Source of the DNA: Nitrobium sp046350935
GTDB taxonomy: Bacteria; Nitrospirota; Thermodesulfovibrionia; Thermodesulfovibrionales; Dissulfurispiraceae
Assembly (NCBI GenBank): GCA_046350935.1
Contig: JAXLZK010000020.1
Location: 1 to 64,000 of the forward strand
Length of the DNA: 64,000 nucleotides
Direction: 5' to 3'
Shown: positions 48,723 to 57,666 of the stretch, one piece after another
How the letters are laid out: each line of letters opens with the position of its first letter
Numbering within the stretch: position 1 is the stretch's first letter
Position numbers and translations under genes: made by a program
Notes under the pieces: generated by a model
What the model saw: the letters and a program-made list of their open reading frames with translations, nothing else
Told to the model about the DNA's origin: nothing
Database searches by the model: none

Positions 48723-50757
48723 GGTTCTTCCCGATCAGGTCCTCGATGAATCTGAAATAGTGATCGGTGTGGTGCATACTCAGGACCCAGAGACTGTACA
48801 GTTTTTCATAGGGGAGAGAGTGCTTCGTCGCATAATCGGAGGGGTAGAGAAGCACAGGGATGTCCTCTTGGTTGTAGTACCCGGAGAGCATGGAAAGAGA
48901 GGAGTGGAGAGTGGAGGGGGAAAGGGCGTCGGAGTCGAGGACGAAGACATGGATGCAGTTGGTAAGGTTGGACAGGTTCAGGCCGACGTCTGAAATGATC
49001 ACCATGATGATTGCGGCGACAGAGGTCCCTATTTTCAGGGTGAAAAGGTAGCGCGCCCGTTTGAACCCCAGTTTGTCGTACTCCCTGTTGAGGGAGACGC
49101 AGACGTTCTTGTGCGGTTCGAGGTCCAGGGCGTGCAGCATGAGCCCCCCGGAGATATGCTCGTAGAAGCTTTCCAGCTCCAGGAGGTCCTCGCAGTCGGT
49201 TTCCGCGATGCTGTGGATGTCCTCAGGCATGCGCCACGGGACGGGAGATTTCGGAAGGTGGAAATAGGCGAACGTATCGAGGGAGCATCCTTTCGGATCG
49301 TGTATTGCCGTGACACACCCCCCGAAAACGCGGCGCGGAAACTTGTTGTCGGGCCTGAAGTAGCAGGCGACGAAATCCATATGGGTCGAATGCAGGGAGT
49401 GGAAATCGTTTATGTACCTGCCTACCTGGTTCAGGACGCTCAGCCCGATCATGGCGCTCGACCTGCTGGCGGCGTGATGATGGATCAGCCACGTATTCTC
49501 GTAGAAGCGTATCATGGCGATATGCCCCTGGATCGCCCCTTTGTCCTGGTAGATAAAATGGCGGGCGATGTGGGGATTCTGCATGTAAAGCTTCTTGTAC
49601 GTCTCCCTGAACCTTTCCTTTTCCGCGTGCATGAGGGCATATTTCTTCGGATAGACGAATCCCGCCTCGAAGAAAAAATGCCATAGATCGTCCAGATCGA
49701 CCTTGTTGCAGACATGCGACTTCAGGTTCATGCTGTGGTGCAGGAAGGCCGAGAGGACCGCCTGCTCCTGGATATCCATATCGAGAATGGCAATCCCGCA
49801 TTTTACGTCAATCTCTCCTTCGGCGGTAGTGCCCACTTTCCGGTAGATGACCTGGGCCCTGCAGGAGAGGTGGAAAGTAGGGGCGAAAGTCATTTCGAGG
49901 TGGGGGATGAGAAGACCCGGCAGGAGCACGGAGTTCTCGTAGTGCTCCTCCACCAGAAAGCCGGAGCCCGAGAGATTCACGACAGGCAGACTGACTGTCT
50001 TCCCGGTGAGGGGGTGCGGGAATACGCAGTTGGGAGCCGGAGAGAGTATCTGCCGGGAGCTCCGGAACTCCTTCGGTTTGAACCTGCGTATTTGGCTGTG
50101 CACCGGTTCGAGGACAAGCGAACCCGCCTTCCGGCAGTGCTCTTTTCTGAGGATCCTGCACTCCCCCGAAAAAAGCACCTCCTGTCCGCTCCTGAAAATA
50201 ACGGCCGCTGTGTCTTCGGGATCGACCGAGCGGAACACTTTGGGCGCTTCAGGGAACTCCACCCGGAATGAAACGGCACTGAAATCCCGGAGATCTCCGA
50301 CGAGAAACACGCCGTTTTGAACGAATTCGACGCGAATGTTCTCGCTGGCGTGCCGTCTGGTTTTCCGCATGTTGAGCTCATAGCACGATTCGGGGAGGAG
50401 AAAACAGATCCCCTTCTCGTCTGCCCACTCTATTTCGGGCTGGATGAGGAGCAGCGTCTGCCCCTCGGAAATGAGGATATGGTGCAAGCGGTGCGAGGAG
50501 AGTCTGCGCGACGAGAGAAACGTTCCGGACCAAAGGCACTCGACCTTGTCACCCGAACAGGGGCCGGGTTTTGCCGGAAGGGAGAGGAGGGTGCCGTACC
50601 GTACGTGCTCGAAACGAACGAGAAGAGAGCCGTCTTGGAAGCTGAGGTAATTCAGGATATTGACGAGCTGCTTCCTGTTGATTCTCCTCTTGCTGTCCAC
50701 CCTGTCGCCTTTACCGGCTTTCTCTGTCTGATCGGCACCTTTCAGCGGAGTATCCAT
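48715..50757 (-). CDS. PilZ-like protein with C-terminal GNAT-like acyltransferase region
   Basis: A 680-residue protein. About residues 125-235 and 235-350 look like two PilZ-related barrels, with RKTRRHASENIRVEF and QIRRFKPKEFR as possible R-x3-R c-di-GMP loops and VVNLSGSGFLVEE as the D/N-x-S-x-x-G strand. From about residue 360 an acyltransferase-like region follows (FRETYKKLYMQ, KGAIQGHIAMIRFYENTWLI, HHHAASRSSAMIG, LGFKRARYLF), similar in order to GNAT-fold N-acyltransferases. Both assignments rest on motif reading and need a profile search. The last 8 bases overlap the HD-GYP gene, which supports a c-di-GMP effector role. Confidence 0.72.
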   Translation of the reverse strand: MDTPLKGADQTEKAGKGDRVDSKRRINRKQLVNILNYLSFQDGSLLVRFEHVRYGTLLSLPAKPGPCSGDKVECLWSGTFLSSRRLSSHRLHHILISEGQTLLLIQPEIEWADEKGICFLLPESCYELNMRKTRRHASENIRVEFVQNGVFLVGDLRDFSAVSFRVEFPEAPKVFRSVDPEDTAAVIFRSGQEVLFSGECRILRKEHCRKAGSLVLEPVHSQIRRFKPKEFRSSRQILSPAPNCVFPHPLTGKTVSLPVVNLSGSGFLVEEHYENSVLLPGLLIPHLEMTFAPTFHLSCRAQVIYRKVGTTAEGEIDVKCGIAILDMDIQEQAVLSAFLHHSMNLKSHVCNKVDLDDLWHFFFEAGFVYPKKYALMHAEKERFRETYKKLYMQNPHIARHFIYQDKGAIQGHIAMIRFYENTWLIHHHAASRSSAMIGLSVLNQVGRYINDFHSLHSTHMDFVACYFRPDNKFPRRVFGGCVTAIHDPKGCSLDTFAYFHLPKSPVPWRMPEDIHSIAETDCEDLLELESFYEHISGGLMLHALDLEPHKNVCVSLNREYDKLGFKRARYLFTLKIGTSVAAIIMVIISDVGLNLSNLTNCIHVFVLDSDALSPSTLHSSLSMLSGYYNQEDIPVLLYPSDYATKHSLPYEKLYSLWVLSMHHTDHYFRFIEDLIGKNHG

Positions 50758-50980
50758 TCCCTTCTAGCGTTCTACCTCTTTTCAGACTATCATAGAGATA
50801 AACGGGTCACCTGCACAGCCAGGCGAGGACCGGCGGCGCAAAGCGCCGCGCTCTCCTGCATCACGAGTCTCCTGCACGTGCATATTGTAGAACATCGGAG
50901 GAGAAAAAGGAACTACTTACCGGAGGCGGGGACGTGCAGGCGGCGCGCCGCAGCCTTTCCGCACCTGCACTTTTCTTTCA

Positions 50981-51010
50981 TTGTGCAAAGGCTTTCCGCT
51001 GCGCTACAAT
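50981..51010 (+). promoter_or_regulatory. Sigma70-type promoter of the DUF3108 gene
   Basis: TTGTGC (50981-50986) and TACAAT (51005-51010) are 18 bases apart, placing the transcript start about 9 bases before ATG 51026. The rest of the 268-base spacer after the divergent PilZ gene shows nothing I can name. Confidence 0.6.
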
Positions 51011-51025
51011 ACGATTGACGCACCC

Positions 51026-52213
51026 ATGAAAAATATACGACATATTTCAACGTCCGTTGCCCTGTCCCTCGGTCTGTCCCTCGCGCTGCACCTTTTCTGC
51101 CTTGCAGGACTTCTGGAAACAGAAGGACTTGTTTTGACCGCAGCCCCCTCCCCTGTACTTTTTATCACTACCGTGGAAAGGGCAAAGGGCTTCCGCCACT
51201 CCCTGCCTGCATCCCCGGGGGCGCCCTCTTCCTTGTCTGAGCCGCCCGGCATCGGGCCTAGTAACGGACCCCGCATCAGAGAGGAGCAGCAGGGAGTGCC
51301 TGCGAAGACCGGAGCAGCGGAGCCGGAGAGGGTCGCTCAGAAAAGCGATGAGGCCGGACAGGACGAAGGGATCAAACAGGACAAACGAGAAAGTCCCCCG
51401 GCCACCCCCCCTGAAAAGGAGGCGTCCCTCCCCCGTGAGGAGAATCCGCCGCGCCGCGCCGCCGCGCCGGGCGCGGCCGACAGTCCTGTCCAGGAAAAAG
51501 GGGAGCCTCCTGTGGCTCCACCGGATGCCGGAAAGCCCGGGAGCCCTGTCGAATTGCTGAAAGCGGCGAGAGAGGAGCTCTCCTTCGACATCTATTGGCT
51601 GAACATCTTTGTAGGGAGCGCCGAACTCGAGGCGGTGCGGGAAAAGAATACCGTACGAATAACATCGAAGGTGCGCTCCTCTCCGTTTCTCTCCGGATTT
51701 TACAAGGTGGAGGACTTCGCGGAAAGCACGGTCGTCGATGGAATTCCTGCGCACTTCAGGATACGGCAGAATGAAGGGAGATACCGCAGTGACAAGGAAA
51801 CCGTATTCGACGCCGCGAATAAAAAAATCACCTTCACCAATTATCTGAAGGGCACTCAGGATGAGCACGCGGCGGAAGGGCTGCTCTGGGATGTGGTTTC
51901 CGGGTTTTATTATCTGCGGACCCTTCTGCTCGAAACGGGCAGTGCCGTCCATATCGACATTTTCGACAGCAACAAGTTTTATAAGGCGGAGGTGCTGGTA
52001 GTGGGACGGGAGAAGCTTTCCCTGTCCGAGAGCAGACAGGTGGATACCGTAAAGGTGAAGCCCCTCCTCAAATCGGACGGACTCTTCAAGAGTAAGGGGG
52101 ATATCGTGGTATGGCTCACCGACGATGAGAAGAGAATACCTGTCATGGTGGAAACGAAAGTTGCGATAGGAAAAGTCACCGCAAAGCTGACCTCTGTCAA
52201 GACGGAGTACTAA
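51026..52213 (+). CDS. DUF3108 domain protein with TonB-like proline-rich N-terminal region
   Basis: A 395-residue envelope protein. One N-terminal membrane segment (about residues 8-28, TSVALSLGLSLALHLFCLAG) is followed by a long region rich in P, E, K and A (about 55-180), like the periplasm-spanning part of TonB. A C-terminal DUF3108 domain starts near ELSFDIYWLNIFVGSAEL and includes ESTVVDGIPAHFRIRQNEGR, GFYYLRTLLLETGSAVHI and a closing IPVMVETKVAIGKVTAKL. DUF3108 proteins are beta-rich and periplasmic, of unknown role. The ATG at 51026 is used; frames upstream overlap the promoter. Confidence 0.85.
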   Translation: MKNIRHISTSVALSLGLSLALHLFCLAGLLETEGLVLTAAPSPVLFITTVERAKGFRHSLPASPGAPSSLSEPPGIGPSNGPRIREEQQGVPAKTGAAEPERVAQKSDEAGQDEGIKQDKRESPPATPPEKEASLPREENPPRRAAAPGAADSPVQEKGEPPVAPPDAGKPGSPVELLKAAREELSFDIYWLNIFVGSAELEAVREKNTVRITSKVRSSPFLSGFYKVEDFAESTVVDGIPAHFRIRQNEGRYRSDKETVFDAANKKITFTNYLKGTQDEHAAEGLLWDVVSGFYYLRTLLLETGSAVHIDIFDSNKFYKAEVLVVGREKLSLSESRQVDTVKVKPLLKSDGLFKSKGDIVVWLTDDEKRIPVMVETKVAIGKVTAKLTSVKTEY

Positions 52214-52313
52214 AAGGGCCGTCCGCCCCCGGCCCGACGCCTCCCGGAAGATGAAATAATACGTCCTTTTCGGTTATAGTAAAATGTTCATGTTCGCTTC
52301 TCTTAGAAGAAAT

Positions 52314-54830
52314 ATGCTTAAGTCTGCCATCGTAATAAAGGGAGCCCGGGAGCACAACCTTAAGAACATCGAGGTCACGATTCCGCGTGACAAAATAACC
52401 GTCATTACCGGCCCCTCGGGTTCCGGCAAGTCCTCTCTCGCCATGGATACCATCTATGCGGAAGGGCAGAGGCGGTATGTGGAAAGCCTTTCCGCGTACG
52501 CACGCCAGTTCCTTGAGCAGATGCAGAAGCCTGACCTGGACTCCATCGACGGACTTTCCCCCGCAATCGCCATCGACCAGAAGACGGTGACGAAAAGCCC
52601 CCGTTCGACCGTGGGCACCATCACCGAGATTTACGATTATATGAGGGTGCTGTTCACGCGCATCGGGACCCCCTACTGCTACCAATGCGGCTCCGTCATT
52701 ACCACCCAGGATATGCAGAACATCATCCGCTCCGTCTCGATGCTTCCCCTGGGGACCCGCATCCAGGTCCTCGCGCCCATTGTGCGGGGCAGAAAGGGAG
52801 AGTACAAGAAGGAGCTCCGGCAGATGAGGAGGGACGGCTTCGTCAGGGCGCGGATCGACGGCACGATGATGGAGCTGACGCATGACATCGCCCTCAAGAA
52901 ACAGCAGCGCCACACCCTTGAAGTCGTCGTAGACCGCTTCATCATCAAGCACGCCATCGAGCGCCAGATAACACAGGCCATCGACACCGCTCTCAGGTAT
53001 ACCGATACCGTTGTCATCAATCTTATCGACGAGAACAGGGACATCCCCTTCAGCAAGACCCTCGCCTGTCCGCAGTGCGGGATCAGCTATCCGGAAATAG
53101 AACCGCGGCTCTTCTCGTTTAACAGCAAATACGGAGCCTGCCCCCGGTGCCACGGTCTCGGCTTCGAGGACATCGAGGAGGGAGAAAACGCGGGAGACAT
53201 GGAGGAGAGGGAGCTGACCCATCTGACTCCCTGCAAGACATGCAGGGGGATGCGGCTGCGGAAGGAGTCCCTGAGCGTGAAGCTGGGAGGGCTCACCATC
53301 GCGGAGTTTGCCGCCCTTTCCGTGACGGAGGCCCAAAAGTTCATCGAAACGCTCTCCCTCTCCGAAAGGGAGGTGTTCATTGCCAAAAGGGTGCTGAAAG
53401 AGGTAAGGGACAGGCTCTCCTTTCTCGGGAGGGTGGGCCTCGGGTACCTCACCCTTGACCGCGCCTCTCTCACTCTCTCGGGCGGCGAGGCGCAGAGGAT
53501 CCGTCTGGCGACCCAGCTCGGCTCCTCGTTCACCGGAGTCCTCTACATACTCGACGAACCGAGCATCGGCCTGCACCCGAGGGATTGCGCGATGCTCCTG
53601 GATAATCTTGCGGCCATACGGGATGCGGGGAATACGGTAGTGATCGTGGAGCACGATGAGGAGACTATCCGGTGGGCCGACTATCTTATCGATATGGGGC
53701 CCGGCGCAGGGAAAAACGGAGGATGGGTGATCGCTTCCGGCACTCCCCGGGAGGTGCAAAAGAACGAGGCGTCTCTCACCGGAAGCTACCTGAGCGGCCG
53801 ATCGAGCATCCCGGTTCCTCCGCTGAGGAGAAAGCCGAAGGACTTCATACGGATCGTGGACGCGTCTGAGTTCAATCTGAAGAATATCTCCGTCGCTATC
53901 CCTCTCGGAGCCTTCGTATGCGTTACCGGAGTATCGGGCTCGGGCAAAAGCACCCTTATTTTCGAGGTCCTTTACAAGGCGCTCGCCCGCCACCTGTACG
54001 GCGCCTCGGTCGTTCCGGGCAGGCACGCGCTGATCGAGGGTCTCGACAAGGTGGACAAGGCGATCTGCGTTGACCAGTCCCCCCTGGGGAGAACGCCCCG
54101 TTCAAACCCCGCCACCTATACGGGCATCTTTACCTTTATCAGGGACCTCTTTGCACAACTGCCCGAGTCCAGGACGCGGGGATACAAGGCATCCCGCTTC
54201 AGCTTCAACCTGTCCGGGGGGAGGTGCGAAACCTGCCGGGGGGATGGTCTGAGAAAAATCGAGATGCATTTCCTTCCCGACGTGTATGTCACCTGCGATG
54301 CCTGCAAGGGCAAGCGGTACAACAGGGAGACCCTTGCCGTCTACTACAAGGAGAAGAACATCGCCGACATCCTCGATATGACGATCACCGAAGCCATGGA
54401 TTTCTTCAGCGCCATCCCGCCCCTCAGGCAGCGTCTGGCCGTCCTGGAGGATATCGGCATGGGGTACCTGCGCCTCGGCCAGCCTGCAACGACCCTGTCA
54501 GGCGGGGAGTCGCAGCGGCTGCGCCTGGCAAAAGAGCTGGGGAAGAAGGCGACGGGGAATACTCTGTACATACTCGACGAACCGACAACGGGTCTGCATT
54601 TCGTCGATATCCAGCGTCTCCTGAATGTCATCAACCGGCTGGTGGACAGGGGAAACAGCGTCATCGTCATCGAGCACGACACCGATGTCGTCAAATCCGC
54701 CGACTTTCTTATCGACCTTGGACCCGAAGGGGGCGAAGAGGGAGGCACGGTCGTCGCTTCCGGCACTCCCGAGGAGGTGGCGCGAAACAGAAAGTCGCAT
54801 ACCGGGGCTTTTCTGGCGCAAAAGTTCTAG
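52314..54830 (+). CDS. uvrA: Excinuclease ABC subunit A lacking the insertion domain
   Basis: UvrA is the damage-recognising ABC-type ATPase of nucleotide excision repair. Both ATPase modules are complete: Walker A GPSGSGKSS and GVSGSGKST, signatures LTLSGGEAQRIRLATQLG and TTLSGGESQRLRLAKELG, Walker B LYILDEPSIGLH and LYILDEPTTGLH. The UvrB-binding region and the zinc modules are present (CPQC at 252, CPRC at 276, CKTC at 307, later CETC and CDAC). Between Cys279 and Cys307 there are only about 27 residues, where standard UvrA has about 120. The insertion domain is therefore missing, and the total is 838 residues against the usual 940. The ATG at 52314 fits family starts; ATG 52284 is only 3 bases after a possible -10 (TATAGT, 52275-52280). 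Confidence 0.93.
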   Translation: MLKSAIVIKGAREHNLKNIEVTIPRDKITVITGPSGSGKSSLAMDTIYAEGQRRYVESLSAYARQFLEQMQKPDLDSIDGLSPAIAIDQKTVTKSPRSTVGTITEIYDYMRVLFTRIGTPYCYQCGSVITTQDMQNIIRSVSMLPLGTRIQVLAPIVRGRKGEYKKELRQMRRDGFVRARIDGTMMELTHDIALKKQQRHTLEVVVDRFIIKHAIERQITQAIDTALRYTDTVVINLIDENRDIPFSKTLACPQCGISYPEIEPRLFSFNSKYGACPRCHGLGFEDIEEGENAGDMEERELTHLTPCKTCRGMRLRKESLSVKLGGLTIAEFAALSVTEAQKFIETLSLSEREVFIAKRVLKEVRDRLSFLGRVGLGYLTLDRASLTLSGGEAQRIRLATQLGSSFTGVLYILDEPSIGLHPRDCAMLLDNLAAIRDAGNTVVIVEHDEETIRWADYLIDMGPGAGKNGGWVIASGTPREVQKNEASLTGSYLSGRSSIPVPPLRRKPKDFIRIVDASEFNLKNISVAIPLGAFVCVTGVSGSGKSTLIFEVLYKALARHLYGASVVPGRHALIEGLDKVDKAICVDQSPLGRTPRSNPATYTGIFTFIRDLFAQLPESRTRGYKASRFSFNLSGGRCETCRGDGLRKIEMHFLPDVYVTCDACKGKRYNRETLAVYYKEKNIADILDMTITEAMDFFSAIPPLRQRLAVLEDIGMGYLRLGQPATTLSGGESQRLRLAKELGKKATGNTLYILDEPTTGLHFVDIQRLLNVINRLVDRGNSVIVIEHDTDVVKSADFLIDLGPEGGEEGGTVVASGTPEEVARNRKSHTGAFLAQKF

Positions 54831-54842
54831 GGGCGGCGCTTT

Positions 54843-55549
54843 TCAGGCATGGACTCCGGAACGGCGGACGCCGGAGCCGCGCGGGTGACCCTCTTTCCTG
54901 AGGGTTTCGAGCATCTTCATCGCTTCGCGCAGCGCATTGGGAGCGTTGTCGGCCGTCACGTCCGCCCCGTACTCCTCCACCGTCTTTTCGGTGATCGGGC
55001 GCCGCCGATCATGATCTTCACCTTGGGGTTCTTCTCCCCGATCATCGGGATCAGCTTCTTGATGCCCACCATGGAGGTGGTCATCATCGCAGAGAGCATC
55101 ACGATGTCGGAGTCCGTCTTGAGCTGCTCTTCAACGAACTTCTTGAGGGGAACGTCACGGCCGAGGTCGTGCACGGTCCAGCCCGATGCCTCGAAGATCG
55201 CCTTGATGATGTTCTTGCCGAGGTCATGCACGTCTCCCTGCATGACCCCGAGGACGACCTGTCCCTTCGGGCCGCCCTGCTGTACTTTGATGTGGGGCTT
55301 CAGGATGTCGAGCGCGGAGTACAGCGCCTTCGCGCAGAGGAGCGTCTCGGGGATGAAGTACTCGTGGCACTCAAACTTCCGGCTGACGACCTCCATGCCG
55401 CCGGCAAGGCCTTCCATGGTCATCTTGTAGGCGTCCAGTCCCAGCGCCACCGCCTCTTCGGCCGCCTTCTTCGCATCAGCCGCCTTGTGGTGGATGACGG
55501 CGTCCTGCAATCTCTTGATTATCTCCTGCTCTTTTCCGGGTATGGTCAT
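54843..55549 (-). CDS. Corrinoid (B12-binding) methyltransferase protein, frameshifted near the 3' end
   Basis: A cobalamin-carrying protein of the MtbC/MtaC type that passes methyl groups between methyltransferases. The N-terminal helical domain has GLAGGMEVVSRKFECHEYFI; the B12 domain has the cobalt-ligand motif GDVHDLGKNI and the late glycine stretch KIMIGGA. At 54997-54999 a run of three C (minus strand) should be four. Adding one base restores PITEKTVEEYGADVTADNAP and LREAMKMLETL to a stop at 54843-54845; as written, the frame runs into unrelated residues and stops at 54956. The fault may be real or a sequencing error. ATG 55549 is used; GTG 55573 is an alternative. No cognate methyltransferase gene is adjacent. 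Confidence 0.85.
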
Positions 55550-55777
55550 GTACGTGTACGTCTCCCTCGTCACCGTGCCCTTTCCCTTATTGTCCCGTTT
55601 TCCTGGGCCGACAGGGGGAAAATTTCGGCCCCCTCAATGAGGAGTCGTGCTGCATCCCTCTTATAATACAGTAAGGTCAGGCTTATTCTCCCCTAAAGTA
55701 TACACTATTTTACCGTTCTTTCGGCGATAGGCTCTTTCCCCTTCTCTGTGGTAACATATCAGAAGGCATAACTGCGT

Positions 55778-56797
55778 ATGATCCGAAAAGTTTTTTTTCT
55801 CATTGTCGCGCTTCCCGGCATCCTGTCCCTTCTCTCGTGCACTCCGGCAAAGGAGAAGCTGTACAAGAAGAACAGGATCGCGATGGATACCTTCATCACC
55901 ATCACGGTCGCATCCTCTTCCGGCAGGGACGCGGAAAAGGCGATGGACAGGGCGTTCGCCGCGATCGAGCGGCTGGGTGGCCTCTTTAATTATTTCGACG
56001 AAGGCAGCGAAGTCTCCCTGATCAACCGGAATGCCGGCATACGGCCGGTCGTCGTCTCGCAGGAGACGCTCGATATAATAGAGCAGGCGCTCTCCGTATC
56101 CCGTGAAACGGACGGCGCCTTCGACATCACCATCGGCCCCGTCATGGCGCTCTGGGACTTTCACAAAGGCGTGCTCCCCGATGCGCAGGCAGTGAAGGAC
56201 CGGCTGCAGCTCGTCGGATACCGGAAGGTGGTGGTGGACAAGGCGAAGGGCACCGTCTTTTTAAGGAAAAAGGGAATGCAGATCGATCTCGGGGGAATCG
56301 CGAAAGGATACGCCGCAGACAGGGCGGTGGAGATTCTCCGGAAAAACGGAATGCGGGCGGGTCTGGTAGCCGTAGCCGGCGACATCAAAGCATACGGTCT
56401 GAAGCCGGACAGGAGCGCCTGGAGGATCGGCCTGAAAGCCCCGAGGGAAAGGAGCGACGGACAGGAAATTTTCGCCTCTTTACCGCTCCGGGAGAGGGCC
56501 GTCTCCACCTCCGGCGATTACGAAAGGTTCTTTATCAGGTCGGGAGTCCGGTATCACCACCTGCTCGATCCGAAAACCGGATACCCGGCGTCCGGCTGCC
56601 GGAGCGTGAGCGTCATCGCCGGAGAAGGGACGCTCACCGATGCCTTCTCGACAGGGGTGTTTGTCCTGGGTCCTGAAAGGGGCATGGAGACCTTGAAGAG
56701 GCTCGGGTTTGACGGCGTTATCGTGGACAGCAGCGGAGCTGTCTCCCTCACGGAGGGAATAAAGGGAAGCATTGAGCTCGATGGAAAAAAATCATAA
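55778..56797 (+). CDS. apbE: FAD:protein FMN transferase, lipoprotein
   Basis: ApbE attaches FMN covalently to Ser/Thr of flavoproteins such as Rnf or Nqr subunits, in the periplasm. The 339-residue product has a signal peptide with lipobox (LLSC). Family blocks are AMDTFITITVASSSG, EGSEVSLINRNAG, DGAFDITIGPVMALWDF, QIDLGGIAKGYAADRAVEIL, VSTSGDYERFF, HHLLDPKTGYPASG and LTDAFSTGVFVLG (Mg and FAD site). Its end overlaps the NusG-II gene by 17 bases, and that gene overlaps the Gx-transporter gene by another 17, so the three form a tight operon. Confidence 0.96.
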   Translation: MIRKVFFLIVALPGILSLLSCTPAKEKLYKKNRIAMDTFITITVASSSGRDAEKAMDRAFAAIERLGGLFNYFDEGSEVSLINRNAGIRPVVVSQETLDIIEQALSVSRETDGAFDITIGPVMALWDFHKGVLPDAQAVKDRLQLVGYRKVVVDKAKGTVFLRKKGMQIDLGGIAKGYAADRAVEILRKNGMRAGLVAVAGDIKAYGLKPDRSAWRIGLKAPRERSDGQEIFASLPLRERAVSTSGDYERFFIRSGVRYHHLLDPKTGYPASGCRSVSVIAGEGTLTDAFSTGVFVLGPERGMETLKRLGFDGVIVDSSGAVSLTEGIKGSIELDGKKS

Positions 56798-57158
56798 GGC
56801 AACCTTTGCGGACAGGATGCTCCTGCTCTTTCTGCTCTTCCTTTCGCTCTACAGCTTTTTCTTTGTCAGGCAGGCCCTCCCGCAGGGTTCGGAGCTGGAG
56901 ATAGAGGTTTCCGGAGAGCTCCGCTATGCCGTCCCCCTCTCTGCGGACAGAACGGTGGAAGTGGAGGGTCCCCTCGGCAGGACCGTTATCGAGATAAGGC
57001 ATGGCAGGGCCAGGGTCACGGACTCCCCCTGCCGCAACAGGATCTGCATGCACCAGGGCTGGATACGAAGCGGCGCCGTCGTCTGCCTTCCGAACAGAGT
57101 CATGATGCGGGTGACCGGCGCGGAGGCAGGGAGAGAACTGGATGGAGTCTCGGGATAA
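56781..57158 (+). CDS. NusG domain II-containing exported protein
   Basis: A 125-residue protein with one N-terminal membrane segment (ADRMLLLFLLFLSLYSFFFV) and a NusG-domain-II-like barrel outside the membrane. The typical signature is VTDSPCRNRICMHQGWIRSG with a following VVCLPNRVMMRVTG. The family has three conserved cysteines (SPC, KxC/RIC, VCLPN), all present, and a possible metal or redox role that has not been shown. It is not a transcription factor despite the name. It sits between apbE and the Gx-type transporter gene, a recurring trio in anaerobes linked with flavin-based electron transport. ATG 56781 is used. Confidence 0.88.
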   Translation: MEKNHKATFADRMLLLFLLFLSLYSFFFVRQALPQGSELEIEVSGELRYAVPLSADRTVEVEGPLGRTVIEIRHGRARVTDSPCRNRICMHQGWIRSGAVVCLPNRVMMRVTGAEAGRELDGVSG

Positions 57159-57666
57159 GCACCGCATCGCCCTTCTTGCCTCCTATGCCCTCGCCCTGCA
57201 CGGCATCGAGACACTGCTCCCCTCCCCCATCCCGTGGTTGAAAATGGGTCTGTCCAATATCATCACCCTGGTTGCCCTCTACCGTTACGGCATGGAATCG
57301 GCAGTGATGGTCACCCTGGTACGCGTGCTGCTCGGATCGCTGCTGCTGGGCACCTTTCTCGGGCCGGCCTTTTTCCTGAGCCTCGGGGGAGGAGTGGCGG
57401 GAGTGCTTTCCATGGCGCTCACCCTGCGCCTCCTGCCGGGCCTTTTCAGCCCGCTCGGTATAAGCCTGATCGGCGCTTTTTTTCACAATACGGCGCAGCT
57501 CTTTGTCGCCTACCTTCTCTTTGTGCAGAGGATAGAGGCTATTGTGCTCGTCGCCCCTGTCCTGATCACCACAGGGGTGCTGACCGGAACGGTGAACGGT
57601 ATTGCAGCCGGATATCTGCTTGCGGAAATACGGGGAAAAGGGTCCGGGGGAAAGGCGCCCGCCTGA
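57142..57666 (+). CDS. Gx transporter family membrane protein (heptaprenyl diphosphate synthase component I-like)
   Basis: A 174-residue integral membrane protein with about five hydrophobic segments. The N-terminal ALALHGIETLLPSPIPWLKM, then GLSNIITLVALYRYG, LLLGTFLGPAFFLSLGGG and GISLIGAFFHNTAQLFVAYL, are the conserved blocks of the Gx_transp family. The family has been called heptaprenyl diphosphate synthase component I, but it resembles the S-components of ECF vitamin transporters; a role in precursor uptake is plausible and unproven. It overlaps the NusG-II gene by 17 bases. Its 3' end is overlapped by a weak antisense frame behind tatC. Confidence 0.88.
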   Translation: MESRDKHRIALLASYALALHGIETLLPSPIPWLKMGLSNIITLVALYRYGMESAVMVTLVRVLLGSLLLGTFLGPAFFLSLGGGVAGVLSMALTLRLLPGLFSPLGISLIGAFFHNTAQLFVAYLLFVQRIEAIVLVAPVLITTGVLTGTVNGIAAGYLLAEIRGKGSGGKAPA

